64,000 bases of DNA, from the NCBI GenBank assembly GCA_963704535.1, contig OY969916.1, positions 7,998,001 through 8,062,000 on the forward strand, in the 5' to 3' direction. The notes beneath the pieces were generated by a model that was given only the letters and a program-made list of their open reading frames with translations, made no database searches and was not told the DNA's origin. How positions within the stretch are numbered: the first letter of the stretch is position 1; every line of letters begins with the position of its first letter. The translations under genes were made by a program, and so were the position numbers. The DNA is from G963704535 sp963704535 (GTDB lineage: Bacteria; Chloroflexota; Chloroflexia; Chloroflexales; Roseiflexaceae). Positions 16,761 to 25,417 of the stretch are shown one piece after another.

Positions 16761-17624
16761 ATGGAGCAAGCCATCCAACCCGGGCTTGAATTTGTCGCAT
16801 GCAATCTCTGCCAGGCTACGTCGTCCCACCCTTTTGCACAGCGCGACGGTATGCTGGTTGTGCAGTGTGTCAACTGCGGCTTGGTCTATGTGAATCCTCG
16901 TCGCGATGCCGAAAGTATTTACCAGCACTATAATAATGGTCAGTCCTCGCGCATACAGTACTATCTTGATGTCGAAGTCGCCGATCAGCGCACGTTTTCT
17001 GGAATTCTCGATCTTGCCCAGCGACTTGTGCCAGGACGCGGCGCCCTTCTCGATATCGGACCAAATATCGGGACCTGTCTCTTACTTGCGCGCGAGCGCG
17101 GCTGGCAAACGTATGGCGTGGAGATTAATTCTGAGGCGGCGCGCTACTGTCGTGAACAGCGCGGGCTGAATGTCATCTCGGGCGTGCTCAGTGCTGATAC
17201 TTACCCTGAGAACAGCTTCGATATCGTCTTGATGGGCGATGTCATTGAGCATCTCCGCGATCCTCTCGATCTGATGCGGCTCGTGCAACGCATTCTCAAG
17301 CCAGGCGGCGCCGTCATTATTTCCACACCCAATATCGCCGGGTGGGCGGGGCGGCTGCTCCAGATTAAACCAGAAGAGCATCTCTACTACTTTGCGCCGG
17401 CAACTATGGAAACGCTCCTTGGTAAGGCCGGCCTGGAAGTTGTGGGGGTAAAGTATTTGGATCGCTACCATAATCTGACGGCAATGACCCATAGCACAAC
17501 CTTTGGCGGTCTGTTCCAAAAGCTCGCGCCGCTTTTCAACCTCACTCATCGGCTCGTCGGCGACGTCGTCGTGAAGCTACCGCTGCGAGAGAATCTGCTT
17601 GCGGTTGCCCGTAAACCACGATAA
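16761..17624 (+). CDS. Class I SAM methyltransferase with N-terminal Cys4 zinc-binding motif
   Basis: 287 aa. The N-terminus has CNLC and CVNC pairs (residues ~13-16 and ~36-39), a zinc-ribbon typical of sugar C-methyltransferase and Methyltransf_23 proteins, followed by VYVNPRRDAESIY. The SAM-binding core is LLDIGPNIGTCLLLARERGW, then VLMGDVIEHLRDPLDLM. The ATG at 16761 follows AGGAGGATGATCT. It could methylate a nucleotide-linked or glycan-bound sugar in the heptose block. Acceptor unknown. Confidence 0.85.
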   Translation: MEQAIQPGLEFVACNLCQATSSHPFAQRDGMLVVQCVNCGLVYVNPRRDAESIYQHYNNGQSSRIQYYLDVEVADQRTFSGILDLAQRLVPGRGALLDIGPNIGTCLLLARERGWQTYGVEINSEAARYCREQRGLNVISGVLSADTYPENSFDIVLMGDVIEHLRDPLDLMRLVQRILKPGGAVIISTPNIAGWAGRLLQIKPEEHLYYFAPATMETLLGKAGLEVVGVKYLDRYHNLTAMTHSTTFGGLFQKLAPLFNLTHRLVGDVVVKLPLRENLLAVARKPR

Positions 17625-17640
17625 AGGAAGACTGAGGAGT

Positions 17641-18366
17641 ATGAAATCTATGCCGACGCTTGAAAGCCTGCGCGTGAAAATCTTCGCCGACGGCGCCGAT
17701 AAGGCCGGGATGCTGGAGATGGCCCAACGCCCATACATTGCCGGCTTTACCACTAACCCGACCTTGATGCGTAAGGCCGGCATCGCCGACTACCGCGCCT
17801 TCGCCCGCGAGATCATCAGCGCGATCCCCGACCGGCCGATCTCGTTCGAGGTCTTCTCCGACGACTTCGCCCAGATGGAGCGCCAGGCCAGGGAGATCGC
17901 CTCGTGGGGGCCAAACGTCTACGTCAAGATCCCGGTAACAAACACCCATGGCGAGCCGGCCTACGGCCTGATCCGCCGGCTCGCCAAAGATGGCATCAAG
18001 CTGAACGTCACCGCGCTGATGACGCTGGAGCAGGTGCGCGACGTCTCGGCGGCGCTGGCCGGCGGGGCTTCAAGCTATATTTCGGTCTTCGCCGGTCGCA
18101 TCGCCGACACCGGTCGCGACCCGGTTCCGGTTATGGCTGCCGCCGTCGAGCTGCTGCGCCCATACCCCAGCCAGGAGTTGATCTGGGCCAGCCCGCGCGA
18201 GTTGCTCAACATCTTCCACGCCGACGTGGTCGGCTGCCATATCATTACCGTGACGAACGACGTGCTAAAGAAGCTGGACCTGGTCGGCAAAGATCTGCTG
18301 GCCTACTCGCTCGATACCGTCAAGATGTTCCACGACGACGCCCAGAAGGCCGGGTTCACGCTGTAG
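17641..18366 (+). CDS. tal: Transaldolase / fructose-6-phosphate aldolase-like protein
   Basis: 241 aa. FADGADKAGMLEMAQRPYI and GFTTNPTLMRKAG match the small transaldolase (TalC/FSA) group. VYVKIPVTNT carries the Schiff-base Lys, and ASSYISVFAGRIADTG is the second phosphate-site motif. ATG at 17641 follows GGAAGACTGAGGAG; the upstream TTG is less likely. Transaldolase interconverts fructose 6-phosphate plus erythrose 4-phosphate and sedoheptulose 7-phosphate. Placed next to gmhA, it would feed the heptose pathway; that role is inferred from context. Confidence 0.85.
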   Translation: MKSMPTLESLRVKIFADGADKAGMLEMAQRPYIAGFTTNPTLMRKAGIADYRAFAREIISAIPDRPISFEVFSDDFAQMERQAREIASWGPNVYVKIPVTNTHGEPAYGLIRRLAKDGIKLNVTALMTLEQVRDVSAALAGGASSYISVFAGRIADTGRDPVPVMAAAVELLRPYPSQELIWASPRELLNIFHADVVGCHIITVTNDVLKKLDLVGKDLLAYSLDTVKMFHDDAQKAGFTL

Positions 18367-18385
18367 CCCGTCGAGGAGCTTGTGC

Positions 18386-20134
18386 ATGCAGGCTAAGGTC
18401 ACGACCTATCCGCGGCTCCGGTCGATCCCATCGCGCCGACAGTTGGTCGTGGGCTGGTTGGCGATTGTCGCACTGCTGCTCGTCCAGTGGCTATTGCTCA
18501 TCCAATACGCTCAGCGCGAGATTATCTGGGCCTACCCGACCCGCTTCGACCAAGCCCAGTACCTGATGCAGAGCTACGAGACCTACGCGCGCATCCAGGA
18601 CGAGGGGCTGCTCCCCGGCTTGCGCGCGGGCCTGAGCATCCGCCCCCCGCAGGGGATGATGATCCACTTGCAGGCCAGCGTGCTGTTCATGCTGCTTGGC
18701 CCCTCGCGATTGAGCGCTCTGGCGCTGAACTTCATCTACTTCACGCTGCTCCAACTCACGCTGGTCGCCACGCTGCGCTGGCTCACGGGGCGCTGGGGTA
18801 TCACGCTCGCCGGCCTGGGGTTGCTCCTCACCGCCCATAGCCCGTTCTACTGGGCCGGCGGGCTCATGGACTTCCGGCTTGACTTCATCGCCTTCTGTCT
18901 GTTCGGCATTGTGATCTGCCTGGTGCTTCGCTCCCGCATGTTCGCCTCGATGCGCTGGTCGCTGGTGATCGGCGTGGCGGCGGGTCTGCTGGTGCTGTTT
19001 CAATTCCTGACTTTCACGTACCTTGTCGGCATCTTCGGTATTTTCGACCTGTTCCTCTGCGTTCAGCTCTGGTGCGCCCGCCACACCCCGGCCACGCGCC
19101 AGCCGGCGCTGCGCCGCCTGGCCGGGCTGACACTTGCCGGCGGCGTCCTCCTGGCCGTGGCGCTCCCGGCGCTCTGGTACCACCGCGAGCAGCTATGGAT
19201 CTACTATGGAATCGGGCACGCCATCGGCGCTGAGAAAGCGGTTCGCGAGCGTGAGCAGCATATCACCAATCTGATCATGGTGCTCCTGCACTACCCCCGC
19301 TCGGCTGTGCTGTACCACGCCGGCCCTCTGTTTATGATCTTCGGCGCCTTCGCACTCGCCACCGTCGTGCCATTCTTCCGTAGCCTGTCACGTCCGCAGC
19401 GCTGGGTGCTTCCGCAGCGCTGGGTGCTTCCGCGCGGGCTGGCGGCGCCGACCGTGCTATGCTTCCTGGCGCTCTGCCTGATCATGCCCTATGCCATTCT
19501 GACCCTCGATACCTCGAAATCGGCTGTCGTCGGCAATATTTTCCTCCATGCGGTGCTTTGGCTGCTCCTGATCGTGTTGCTTCTTGGTGTCGAGTCGCCA
19601 TCCCCCGATACGCGCCGCCGGCAAGGACTCCGCGCGATCACCTGGTTAGCGGCTCTGAGTGTGGTGCTTGGCGCCGGCAACCATATCTTCCAGCTCAACC
19701 AGCCTTCTGAGCTACGCCGGCAGCGCGCCAGTACCGAACAGGTGCTACGGCTTCACGACCTGATCTTTCAGCAAAGCCGGCAGCGCGGCTGGAAGGCGCC
19801 GATTGTCTCGGTCAACAAAATCACCGATGATGTCAACGCCGATGTCCTGCGCGTGGTGATCTATGAGAGCTACGGCGTCCTGTTCGAGAGCCGGCCTGGG
19901 TTCGGCAACGCAATGATGCTCGACGACGAGCGCCAGATCACCGATCTGCTAGGCATGAGCGATTTTGTGATTCTGACCCCGCCGCAGCCCGACGATCAGC
20001 TGGTCTTTCCTTTCGACATCCGTATGCGAGAGATGTATCCCAGCCTTGTTGCGTACTGCGAGCAGCACCTGGAGCGCCTGGAGACATTGCGGATCACCAA
20101 CCGCGATTTCGTCGTCTATACACGTAAATCGTAA
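18386..20134 (+). CDS. Polytopic membrane protein, GT39/ArnT-like
   Basis: 582 aa with about 10-12 hydrophobic helices. The first extracytoplasmic loop contains TRFDQAQYLMQSYETYAR, and a soluble tail of ~150 residues follows the last helix. The layout matches GT-C glycosyltransferases using polyprenyl-phosphate sugars, though no family motif is decisive. A perfect short duplication (QRWVLP twice, near 19400) lies in a loop. ATG at 18386 is chosen over TTG at 18380 for spacing to GAGGAG. Confidence 0.7.
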   Translation: MQAKVTTYPRLRSIPSRRQLVVGWLAIVALLLVQWLLLIQYAQREIIWAYPTRFDQAQYLMQSYETYARIQDEGLLPGLRAGLSIRPPQGMMIHLQASVLFMLLGPSRLSALALNFIYFTLLQLTLVATLRWLTGRWGITLAGLGLLLTAHSPFYWAGGLMDFRLDFIAFCLFGIVICLVLRSRMFASMRWSLVIGVAAGLLVLFQFLTFTYLVGIFGIFDLFLCVQLWCARHTPATRQPALRRLAGLTLAGGVLLAVALPALWYHREQLWIYYGIGHAIGAEKAVREREQHITNLIMVLLHYPRSAVLYHAGPLFMIFGAFALATVVPFFRSLSRPQRWVLPQRWVLPRGLAAPTVLCFLALCLIMPYAILTLDTSKSAVVGNIFLHAVLWLLLIVLLLGVESPSPDTRRRQGLRAITWLAALSVVLGAGNHIFQLNQPSELRRQRASTEQVLRLHDLIFQQSRQRGWKAPIVSVNKITDDVNADVLRVVIYESYGVLFESRPGFGNAMMLDDERQITDLLGMSDFVILTPPQPDDQLVFPFDIRMREMYPSLVAYCEQHLERLETLRITNRDFVVYTRKS

Positions 20135-20140
20135 ATCCAA

Positions 20141-20992
20141 ATGGACTCTACCCAGCCACTGGTCTCAATTATCACGCCCTCGTTCAACCAGCGCCCCTTC
20201 GTCGAGGCGACGATCGAGTCGGTCCTGGCCCAGGACTACCCGCAGGTCGAGTACCTGATCGTAGATGGGGGCAGCACCGACGGCACGCTCGACGTGCTGC
20301 GGCGCTACGTCGGCCGCTTGCGCTGGATCTCCGAGCCCGACCGTGGCCAGGCCGACGCGATCAACAAGGGCGTGCGGCTGACCAGCGGCGAGGTGCTGGC
20401 CTGGCTCAACGCCGACGACGTGTACCTCCCCGGCGCCGTCGCGCGGGCTGTCGGCGAGCTACAGGTCCACCCGCAGGCCGCGCTGGTCTACGGCCAAGGC
20501 GAGTTTATCGACCGCGCCGGCCACGTGATCGAGCCGTGCCTGCACGTCGAGCCGTTCGACCTGCGGCGGCTGATCGACCATAACGACATTATCCTCCAGC
20601 CGGCGGCGTTCTTCCGGCGCGCGCCCTTCGTCGCCATCGGCGGCCTGGATACCAGCCTGCACTACACCCTCGACTACGACCTGTGGATCAGGCTTGCGCT
20701 GCGCTACCCGGTGCGCTACCTGCCCGCACTCCTGGCCCGCGCGCGGATCTACCCGGAGACCAAGACGTCGAGCGGGGGGATGGAGCGCCTCACCGAGATC
20801 GAGGGCATGGTTCGCCGCTATGGGCGGCGCCGGCTGCCGGTGCAGTTCTACGGCGAGATGATCGTGACGTCCTGGCGAGCCGGGCTGCAAGCCCTGCGAG
20901 CCGGCAGCCCGGCCAGGGCAGCATCGTACTGGCGGCGCGGCGCCTTCTACGGCGCCGTGTTCGCCTTGAGGAAGGCCGGCTTTGAACACTAA
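20141..20992 (+). CDS. Family 2 glycosyltransferase
   Basis: 283 aa. VSIITPSFNQRPFVEATIES at the N-terminus, VDGGSTDGTLDVL, then WLNADD (DxD-type metal site), and LDYDLWIRLALRYPV with ETKTSS near the C-terminus. It transfers a nucleotide-activated sugar to a membrane-linked acceptor. It starts 6 bp after the membrane protein and overlaps the next GT2 gene by 11 bp, to which it is clearly paralogous. Confidence 0.88.
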   Translation: MDSTQPLVSIITPSFNQRPFVEATIESVLAQDYPQVEYLIVDGGSTDGTLDVLRRYVGRLRWISEPDRGQADAINKGVRLTSGEVLAWLNADDVYLPGAVARAVGELQVHPQAALVYGQGEFIDRAGHVIEPCLHVEPFDLRRLIDHNDIILQPAAFFRRAPFVAIGGLDTSLHYTLDYDLWIRLALRYPVRYLPALLARARIYPETKTSSGGMERLTEIEGMVRRYGRRRLPVQFYGEMIVTSWRAGLQALRAGSPARAASYWRRGAFYGAVFALRKAGFEH

Positions 20993-21968
20993 CCCCATCG
21001 CTCGGCCTTTGCCGCCGCTCCCGCCTCAACCGATGGTCACGATTGTGACGCCCTCGTTCAACGCCGGGCGCTTTATCGAGGCGACCATCCGCTCGGTGCT
21101 CGACCAGGACTACCCGGCGATCGAGTACATCGTGATGGACGGCGGCTCGACCGACGGCACCCTGGACGTGCTCCAGCACTACGGCGACCGCATCAGTTGG
21201 CGGTCGGGCCGCGACGGCGGGCAGTCGGCGGCGATCAACGCCGGCTGGCGGGCCGGGCGCGGCCAGGTGCTGGCCTGGCTCAACGCCGACGACACCTACT
21301 TCCCCGGCGCCATCCACAGCGCGGTCGCCTATCTTCAGCAGCACCCCGCCGCCGCCATGGTCTACGGCGACTGCGACATCACCGACGAGCACGGCCGCAC
21401 GCTGCGGCCCTACCGCACCGGCCCGTTCGATCTCGTCACCATGGTCCGCCAGGCCCAGAACCCGATCCCGCAGCCAGGGGTCTTCATGCGCCGCGACGCG
21501 CTGGACGCGGCCGGCTACCTCGACCAGCGGCTGCACATGGCCATGGACCTGGAGCTGTGGCTGCGACTGGGGCTGCGCTACGAGGTCGGCTACCTGCCCC
21601 GCCGGCTGGCCACGCTGCGCGAGCACCCCGACACCAAGACCCTGGCCCAACTGGAGCGCCTCGGCCCCGAGCTGCTCGTGATCTACGAGTGGCTGTTCGC
21701 CCAGCCCGGCCTGCCGCCGGCCCTACTGGCGCACCAGTGCGAGGCCATGAGCGCGGCCCTGCTGCGCACCGCCAACAACTTCTACATCGCTGGCCTGCTC
21801 ACGCCCGCCCGGCGCTACCTGCTGGCGAGTTGGCGCCGCGCCCCCGGTCGCCTGAGCCATACCGCGCTCAAGCTCCTGCTGCTGGGGGCGCTCGGTCGCC
21901 CTGGGTGGTGGGCCTTCACTCGCGGTCGCCAGGGGCTCCTGCGCGTGGCGGGCCGCCTGCACCGATGA
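20982..21968 (+). CDS. Family 2 glycosyltransferase
   Basis: 328 aa. VTIVTPSFNAGRFIEATIRS, MDGGSTDGTLDVLQHYG, AWLNADDTYFPG and MAMDLELWLRLGLRYEVGY align with the preceding gene, indicating a tandem duplication with divergence. The start is a TTG at 20982 within the end of the previous gene; GAGGAAGG just upstream is a plausible ribosome-binding site. The C-terminal ~80 residues are basic and may contact the membrane. Confidence 0.86.
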   Translation: MNTNPIARPLPPLPPQPMVTIVTPSFNAGRFIEATIRSVLDQDYPAIEYIVMDGGSTDGTLDVLQHYGDRISWRSGRDGGQSAAINAGWRAGRGQVLAWLNADDTYFPGAIHSAVAYLQQHPAAAMVYGDCDITDEHGRTLRPYRTGPFDLVTMVRQAQNPIPQPGVFMRRDALDAAGYLDQRLHMAMDLELWLRLGLRYEVGYLPRRLATLREHPDTKTLAQLERLGPELLVIYEWLFAQPGLPPALLAHQCEAMSAALLRTANNFYIAGLLTPARRYLLASWRRAPGRLSHTALKLLLLGALGRPGWWAFTRGRQGLLRVAGRLHR

Positions 21969-21998
21969 GCCCGTATTCATCGCTCCACCGGCATCGGG

Positions 21999-22007
21999 TG
22001 GTATAAT
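21999..22007 (+). promoter_or_regulatory. Extended -10 promoter (TGGTATAAT)
   Basis: TGGTATAAT is a perfect extended -10 element 35 bp before the next start codon, in the only real gap of this stretch of the glycan operon. No clear -35. The same TGGTATAAT occurs at the tRNA-Glu promoter (34177-34185). Confidence 0.5.
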
Positions 22008-22042
22008 ATCGCCCACGCCAACTCACGGGAGCGTTCTTCACT

Positions 22043-24235
22043 ATGCGACAGCCAACCGCCGACCACGGACCACGGACCACGGACCACGGGCAATCACCAC
22101 CCTACGGCTACCGGCCCGCCGCTCCCGCCGCTCCCGCCGTCAGCATTATCACCGCCTACCACAACACCGGCCCGCGCTTCCTCGCCACGGTCCAGTCTGT
22201 GCTGCGCCAGTCGCTCCAGCAGTGGGAGTGGCTCGTCGTCAACGACGGCTCCGACGACCCGGCCGCGCTGCGGGCGCTGCTGCCGCTACGCAGCGCCGAC
22301 GGCCGCATCCGCGTGCTTGACCGGCCTCGCCAGGGCGCTGCCGCCGCGCGCAACACCGGCGCCGCCGCCACCGCGCCGCTGCTGCTGTTTCTCGACGCCG
22401 ACGATCAACTCGCCCCCACCGCACTGGAGAAGCTGGCCTGGTCGCTGGTTTCGCACCCCGACAGCGCGTTCGTCGCCGTCGGGCGCGTGGCGGGCGGCCA
22501 GGCGCGGCAGGGCTTCGATGCCCGCCACGCCCTGCTGTACGGCGATACAACCGTCCCCACTGCCATGGTCCGGCGCACCGTGTTCGACCAGGCCGGCGGC
22601 TTCGACGCGGCGCTGCCGGCCGACGAGCTGTGGGTGCGCTGCGCCGCCCACGGCTTCTGGGGCCACGACATCCGCGAGGCGCTGATCACTTCGGAAGCCG
22701 CCCGCCCGCCCGGCCAATCATTCCACCAGCAGATGCGCGCCCGCTACCCGCAGCTCTTTCGCGACGGGCTGCCGCGCGTCGGCGGCGGCGCGCCCCTGGT
22801 CGACGCCCACGCGCTCATCAACGCCGAGCTACCGTTCGGCAATCGCCTCGCGCGCCCCCACCAGCAGCGACGCATCCTGCTGCTGCTGCCCTCGATCAGG
22901 CTCGGCGGGGTCGACAGCTTCGCGCTGGAGCTGGTGCGCCAGCTCACGACCCGCGGCGACCGCGTCAGCGTCTGCCTGCTGCGCGACGACGCCCACACCT
23001 GGCTCGCCGAGCTTCAGCGCGCCACCGCCGACGCGTTCGACCTGGCCGCCTTTCTCGCCCCCGCCGACTACCCGCGCTTCCTGCACTACCTGATCGAGTC
23101 GCGCCAGATCACCACCGTGCTGATCTCCAACAGCCTGCTCGGCTACCAACTCCTGCCCTACTTGCGCGCCCACTGCCCGCGCGCCACATTCGCCGACTAC
23201 CTGCACATGGACGAGCCGGGCTGGCGCGACGGCGGCCTCCCGCGCGCCGGCATCGAACACGAGGAGCTGCTCGACCTGCACATCGTCAGCTCGCACTACC
23301 TGCGCCGCTGGATGACCGCGCGCGGCGCCGACCCCTGCCGCGTCGAAGTCTGCACCACCAACATCGACCCCCAGCAGTGGGCGCCCGCCCCGGCACTGCG
23401 CGCCCAAGTGCGCGCCCGGCTCGGCATCGCCCCCGATCTGCCGATCATCCTGTTCGCTGGGCGGCTCGTGCCCCAGAAGCGCCCACTCCTGGCCCTGGAG
23501 GCCCTGCGCCGGCTCCACGCGGCCGGCACGCCCTTCGTCTGCCTGGTCGCCGGCGACGGCGAAGACGCCGGCCAACTGCGCGGCTTCGTCCGCCGCCATC
23601 GCCTGGGCCGCCACATCCGCCTGCTCGGCGCCATCCCCCACGGCGCGCTGCGCGAACTCCTGGCCGCCGCCGACCTGCTCTTCCTGCCCTCGGCCCACGA
23701 AGGTATCGCGCTCACGCTCTACGAAGCCATGGCCACGGGCGTCGTCCCCGTCGCCGCCGACGTCGGCGGCCAGCGTGAGCTGGTAACACCGGAATGCGGC
23801 GTGTTGGTCGCCCACAGCCCCGACGAGCTGGCAGAGTATGTTGATACACTGCGGCGCCTGCTCGCCGATCCAGGACTGCGGGCACAAATGGCCGAGGCCA
23901 GCCGGACGCGCGTCGCAGCCCACTTCAGCGCCGATCAAATGGTTGAACGAATGCAGGCGCTGCTTGACCAGGCGGTGGCGCATGCCCATCACGAGCCGCG
24001 GCCGCCGGTCGGCACCGGCGCTGGGCTGGCCGCCGCCACGCTCGCGATCGAGCACTTCCAGCTTGAGCGCCGGCTGCGCGGCCTGCCGCCCGTGCGCATC
24101 GCCCTGGCGCTGCGCCGCTCCTCGGCCTGGCGGCTGCTGGGCCACCTCCACGCCCTGCGCGCCCTCGCCGATAAAGGCCGCCGCGCCATCTACGCCGCCC
24201 GCCGCGCGCTCATGCGGAAGACGCACCATGCCTGA
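22043..24235 (+). CDS. Two-domain glycosyltransferase (GT2 plus GT4)
   Basis: 730 aa. After a repeat-encoded N-terminus (four ACCACGG heptamers at 22062-22089), a GT2 domain at ~35-260 shows VSIITAYHNTGPRFLATVQS, VVNDGSDDP and FLDADDQ. A GT4 domain at ~275-640 shows LLLPSIRLGGVDSFALEL, FAGRLVPQKRPLLALEALRR and PSAHEGIALTLYEAMATGVV, the EX7E-like donor site. It should add two sugars in sequence, like the first gene of the window. Its stop overlaps the next gene by 8 bp. Confidence 0.88.
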   Translation: MRQPTADHGPRTTDHGQSPPYGYRPAAPAAPAVSIITAYHNTGPRFLATVQSVLRQSLQQWEWLVVNDGSDDPAALRALLPLRSADGRIRVLDRPRQGAAAARNTGAAATAPLLLFLDADDQLAPTALEKLAWSLVSHPDSAFVAVGRVAGGQARQGFDARHALLYGDTTVPTAMVRRTVFDQAGGFDAALPADELWVRCAAHGFWGHDIREALITSEAARPPGQSFHQQMRARYPQLFRDGLPRVGGGAPLVDAHALINAELPFGNRLARPHQQRRILLLLPSIRLGGVDSFALELVRQLTTRGDRVSVCLLRDDAHTWLAELQRATADAFDLAAFLAPADYPRFLHYLIESRQITTVLISNSLLGYQLLPYLRAHCPRATFADYLHMDEPGWRDGGLPRAGIEHEELLDLHIVSSHYLRRWMTARGADPCRVEVCTTNIDPQQWAPAPALRAQVRARLGIAPDLPIILFAGRLVPQKRPLLALEALRRLHAAGTPFVCLVAGDGEDAGQLRGFVRRHRLGRHIRLLGAIPHGALRELLAAADLLFLPSAHEGIALTLYEAMATGVVPVAADVGGQRELVTPECGVLVAHSPDELAEYVDTLRRLLADPGLRAQMAEASRTRVAAHFSADQMVERMQALLDQAVAHAHHEPRPPVGTGAGLAAATLAIEHFQLERRLRGLPPVRIALALRRSSAWRLLGHLHALRALADKGRRAIYAARRALMRKTHHA

Positions 24236-25187
24236 GCCATCGCCGCCAGCCCACACCCCGCCCGGCGCGCCCACCTCCACGCGGGTCAGCGTGGTAATCC
24301 CCTGCTATAACCACGCCCAGCACCTCCCCGACGCCCTCGCCAGCGTCGTCGCCCAGACGTTCCGCCACTGGGAAGCGATCATCATCGACGACGGCAGCCC
24401 CGACGACACCGCCGCCGTCGCCACCGAACTGATCGCCCGCCACCCCGCCCACGCCATCCGCCTGCTGCGCCAGCCCAACCAGGGCCTGGGCGCCAGCCGC
24501 AACAACGCCATCCGCGCCGCCCACGGCGAGTACATCCTCCCGCTCGACGCCGACGACACCGTCGAGCCCACCATGCTGGCCCAGACCGTCGCCGTCCTCG
24601 ACGCCCACCCCGAAGTCGGCTTCGTCTACACCGACGTGCGCCGGTTCGGCGGCAAGTCATCGATCCTGCGCTGTGAAGACTACCGGCTGGACCGGCTGCG
24701 CTTCGACTGCCTGCTGATGACCGCCACGCTCTTTCGCAAGCGCGCCTGGGCCGGCACGGTCGGGTTTCGCGCAGGTCTGCGCTACGAAGACTGGGACTTC
24801 TGGCTCAGCCTGGCCGAGGCCGGCTGGCAGGGCTGGCACATCCCACAGCCGCTCATGCGCTACCGCCGCGCCGCCGGCAGCATGCTGGGCGCCGCCCAAC
24901 GGCAAGACCTGGAGCTGCGCGCCCGGATCATCCTCAACCACCCGCGCCTCTACCAGCCCGACATCCTAGCCTGGGCCGGGCGCGTCTGCTCGCCCGCCGC
25001 CCTGGAGGACGGCGCGCTGCGCTCGCCGGCCCTATGGCTGCGCGCCTTCGCCGGCTACGCCCGCCTGATCGCGCGCTACCAGCCGCGGCTGCTGCCCAGA
25101 GTGCTGCTGCGCCCGCTCTTCTGGCGCCTCCCGGTGCGCCAGCAGGGCCTCGCCCGGCGGTTGGCCCGCCTGGTACGGATGGGGTGA
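24228..25187 (+). CDS. Family 2 glycosyltransferase
   Basis: 319 aa. VSVVIPCYNHAQHLPDALAS, IIDDGSPDDTAAV, NQGLGASRNNAIRAA and LPLDADDTVEP are textbook GT2 motifs; YEDWDFWLSLAEAGW marks the acceptor-side helix. ATG at 24228 lies 8 bp inside the previous gene. It is the last gene of the + strand glycan locus; composition and synteny change sharply after it. Confidence 0.88.
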   Translation: MPEPSPPAHTPPGAPTSTRVSVVIPCYNHAQHLPDALASVVAQTFRHWEAIIIDDGSPDDTAAVATELIARHPAHAIRLLRQPNQGLGASRNNAIRAAHGEYILPLDADDTVEPTMLAQTVAVLDAHPEVGFVYTDVRRFGGKSSILRCEDYRLDRLRFDCLLMTATLFRKRAWAGTVGFRAGLRYEDWDFWLSLAEAGWQGWHIPQPLMRYRRAAGSMLGAAQRQDLELRARIILNHPRLYQPDILAWAGRVCSPAALEDGALRSPALWLRAFAGYARLIARYQPRLLPRVLLRPLFWRLPVRQQGLARRLARLVRMG

Positions 25188-25351
25188 GGGCGAAGCGCGA
25201 TCGTACTGCGTGGCAGAACGCCGGGATTCGTTAATATAATGCGGAGAAGTCAGCAATTCGCGGATGGGGGGAATCGGTTGCGATGAAAACGTCCCCACAG
25301 GATAATGGCCGTGGGAGTTGGCTGATGCATTAGTTCGGTCGTAGCTCCCAC

Positions 25352-25380
25352 TTGTTGCTGCCCGTTGCCTGTGATAAGAT
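25352..25380 (+). promoter_or_regulatory. Possible promoter for the GHKL-nuclease gene
   Basis: TTGTTG (25352-25357), a 17-bp spacer and TAAGAT (25375-25380) lie 38 bp before the start codon. A second -10-like TATAAT at 25235-25240 also occurs in this 230-bp gap. Nothing else is recognised between 25188 and 25417. Confidence 0.4.
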
Positions 25381-25417
25381 GGGTTCTCGGAGAAACACGT
25401 AGAGGAGATTGATTGCC

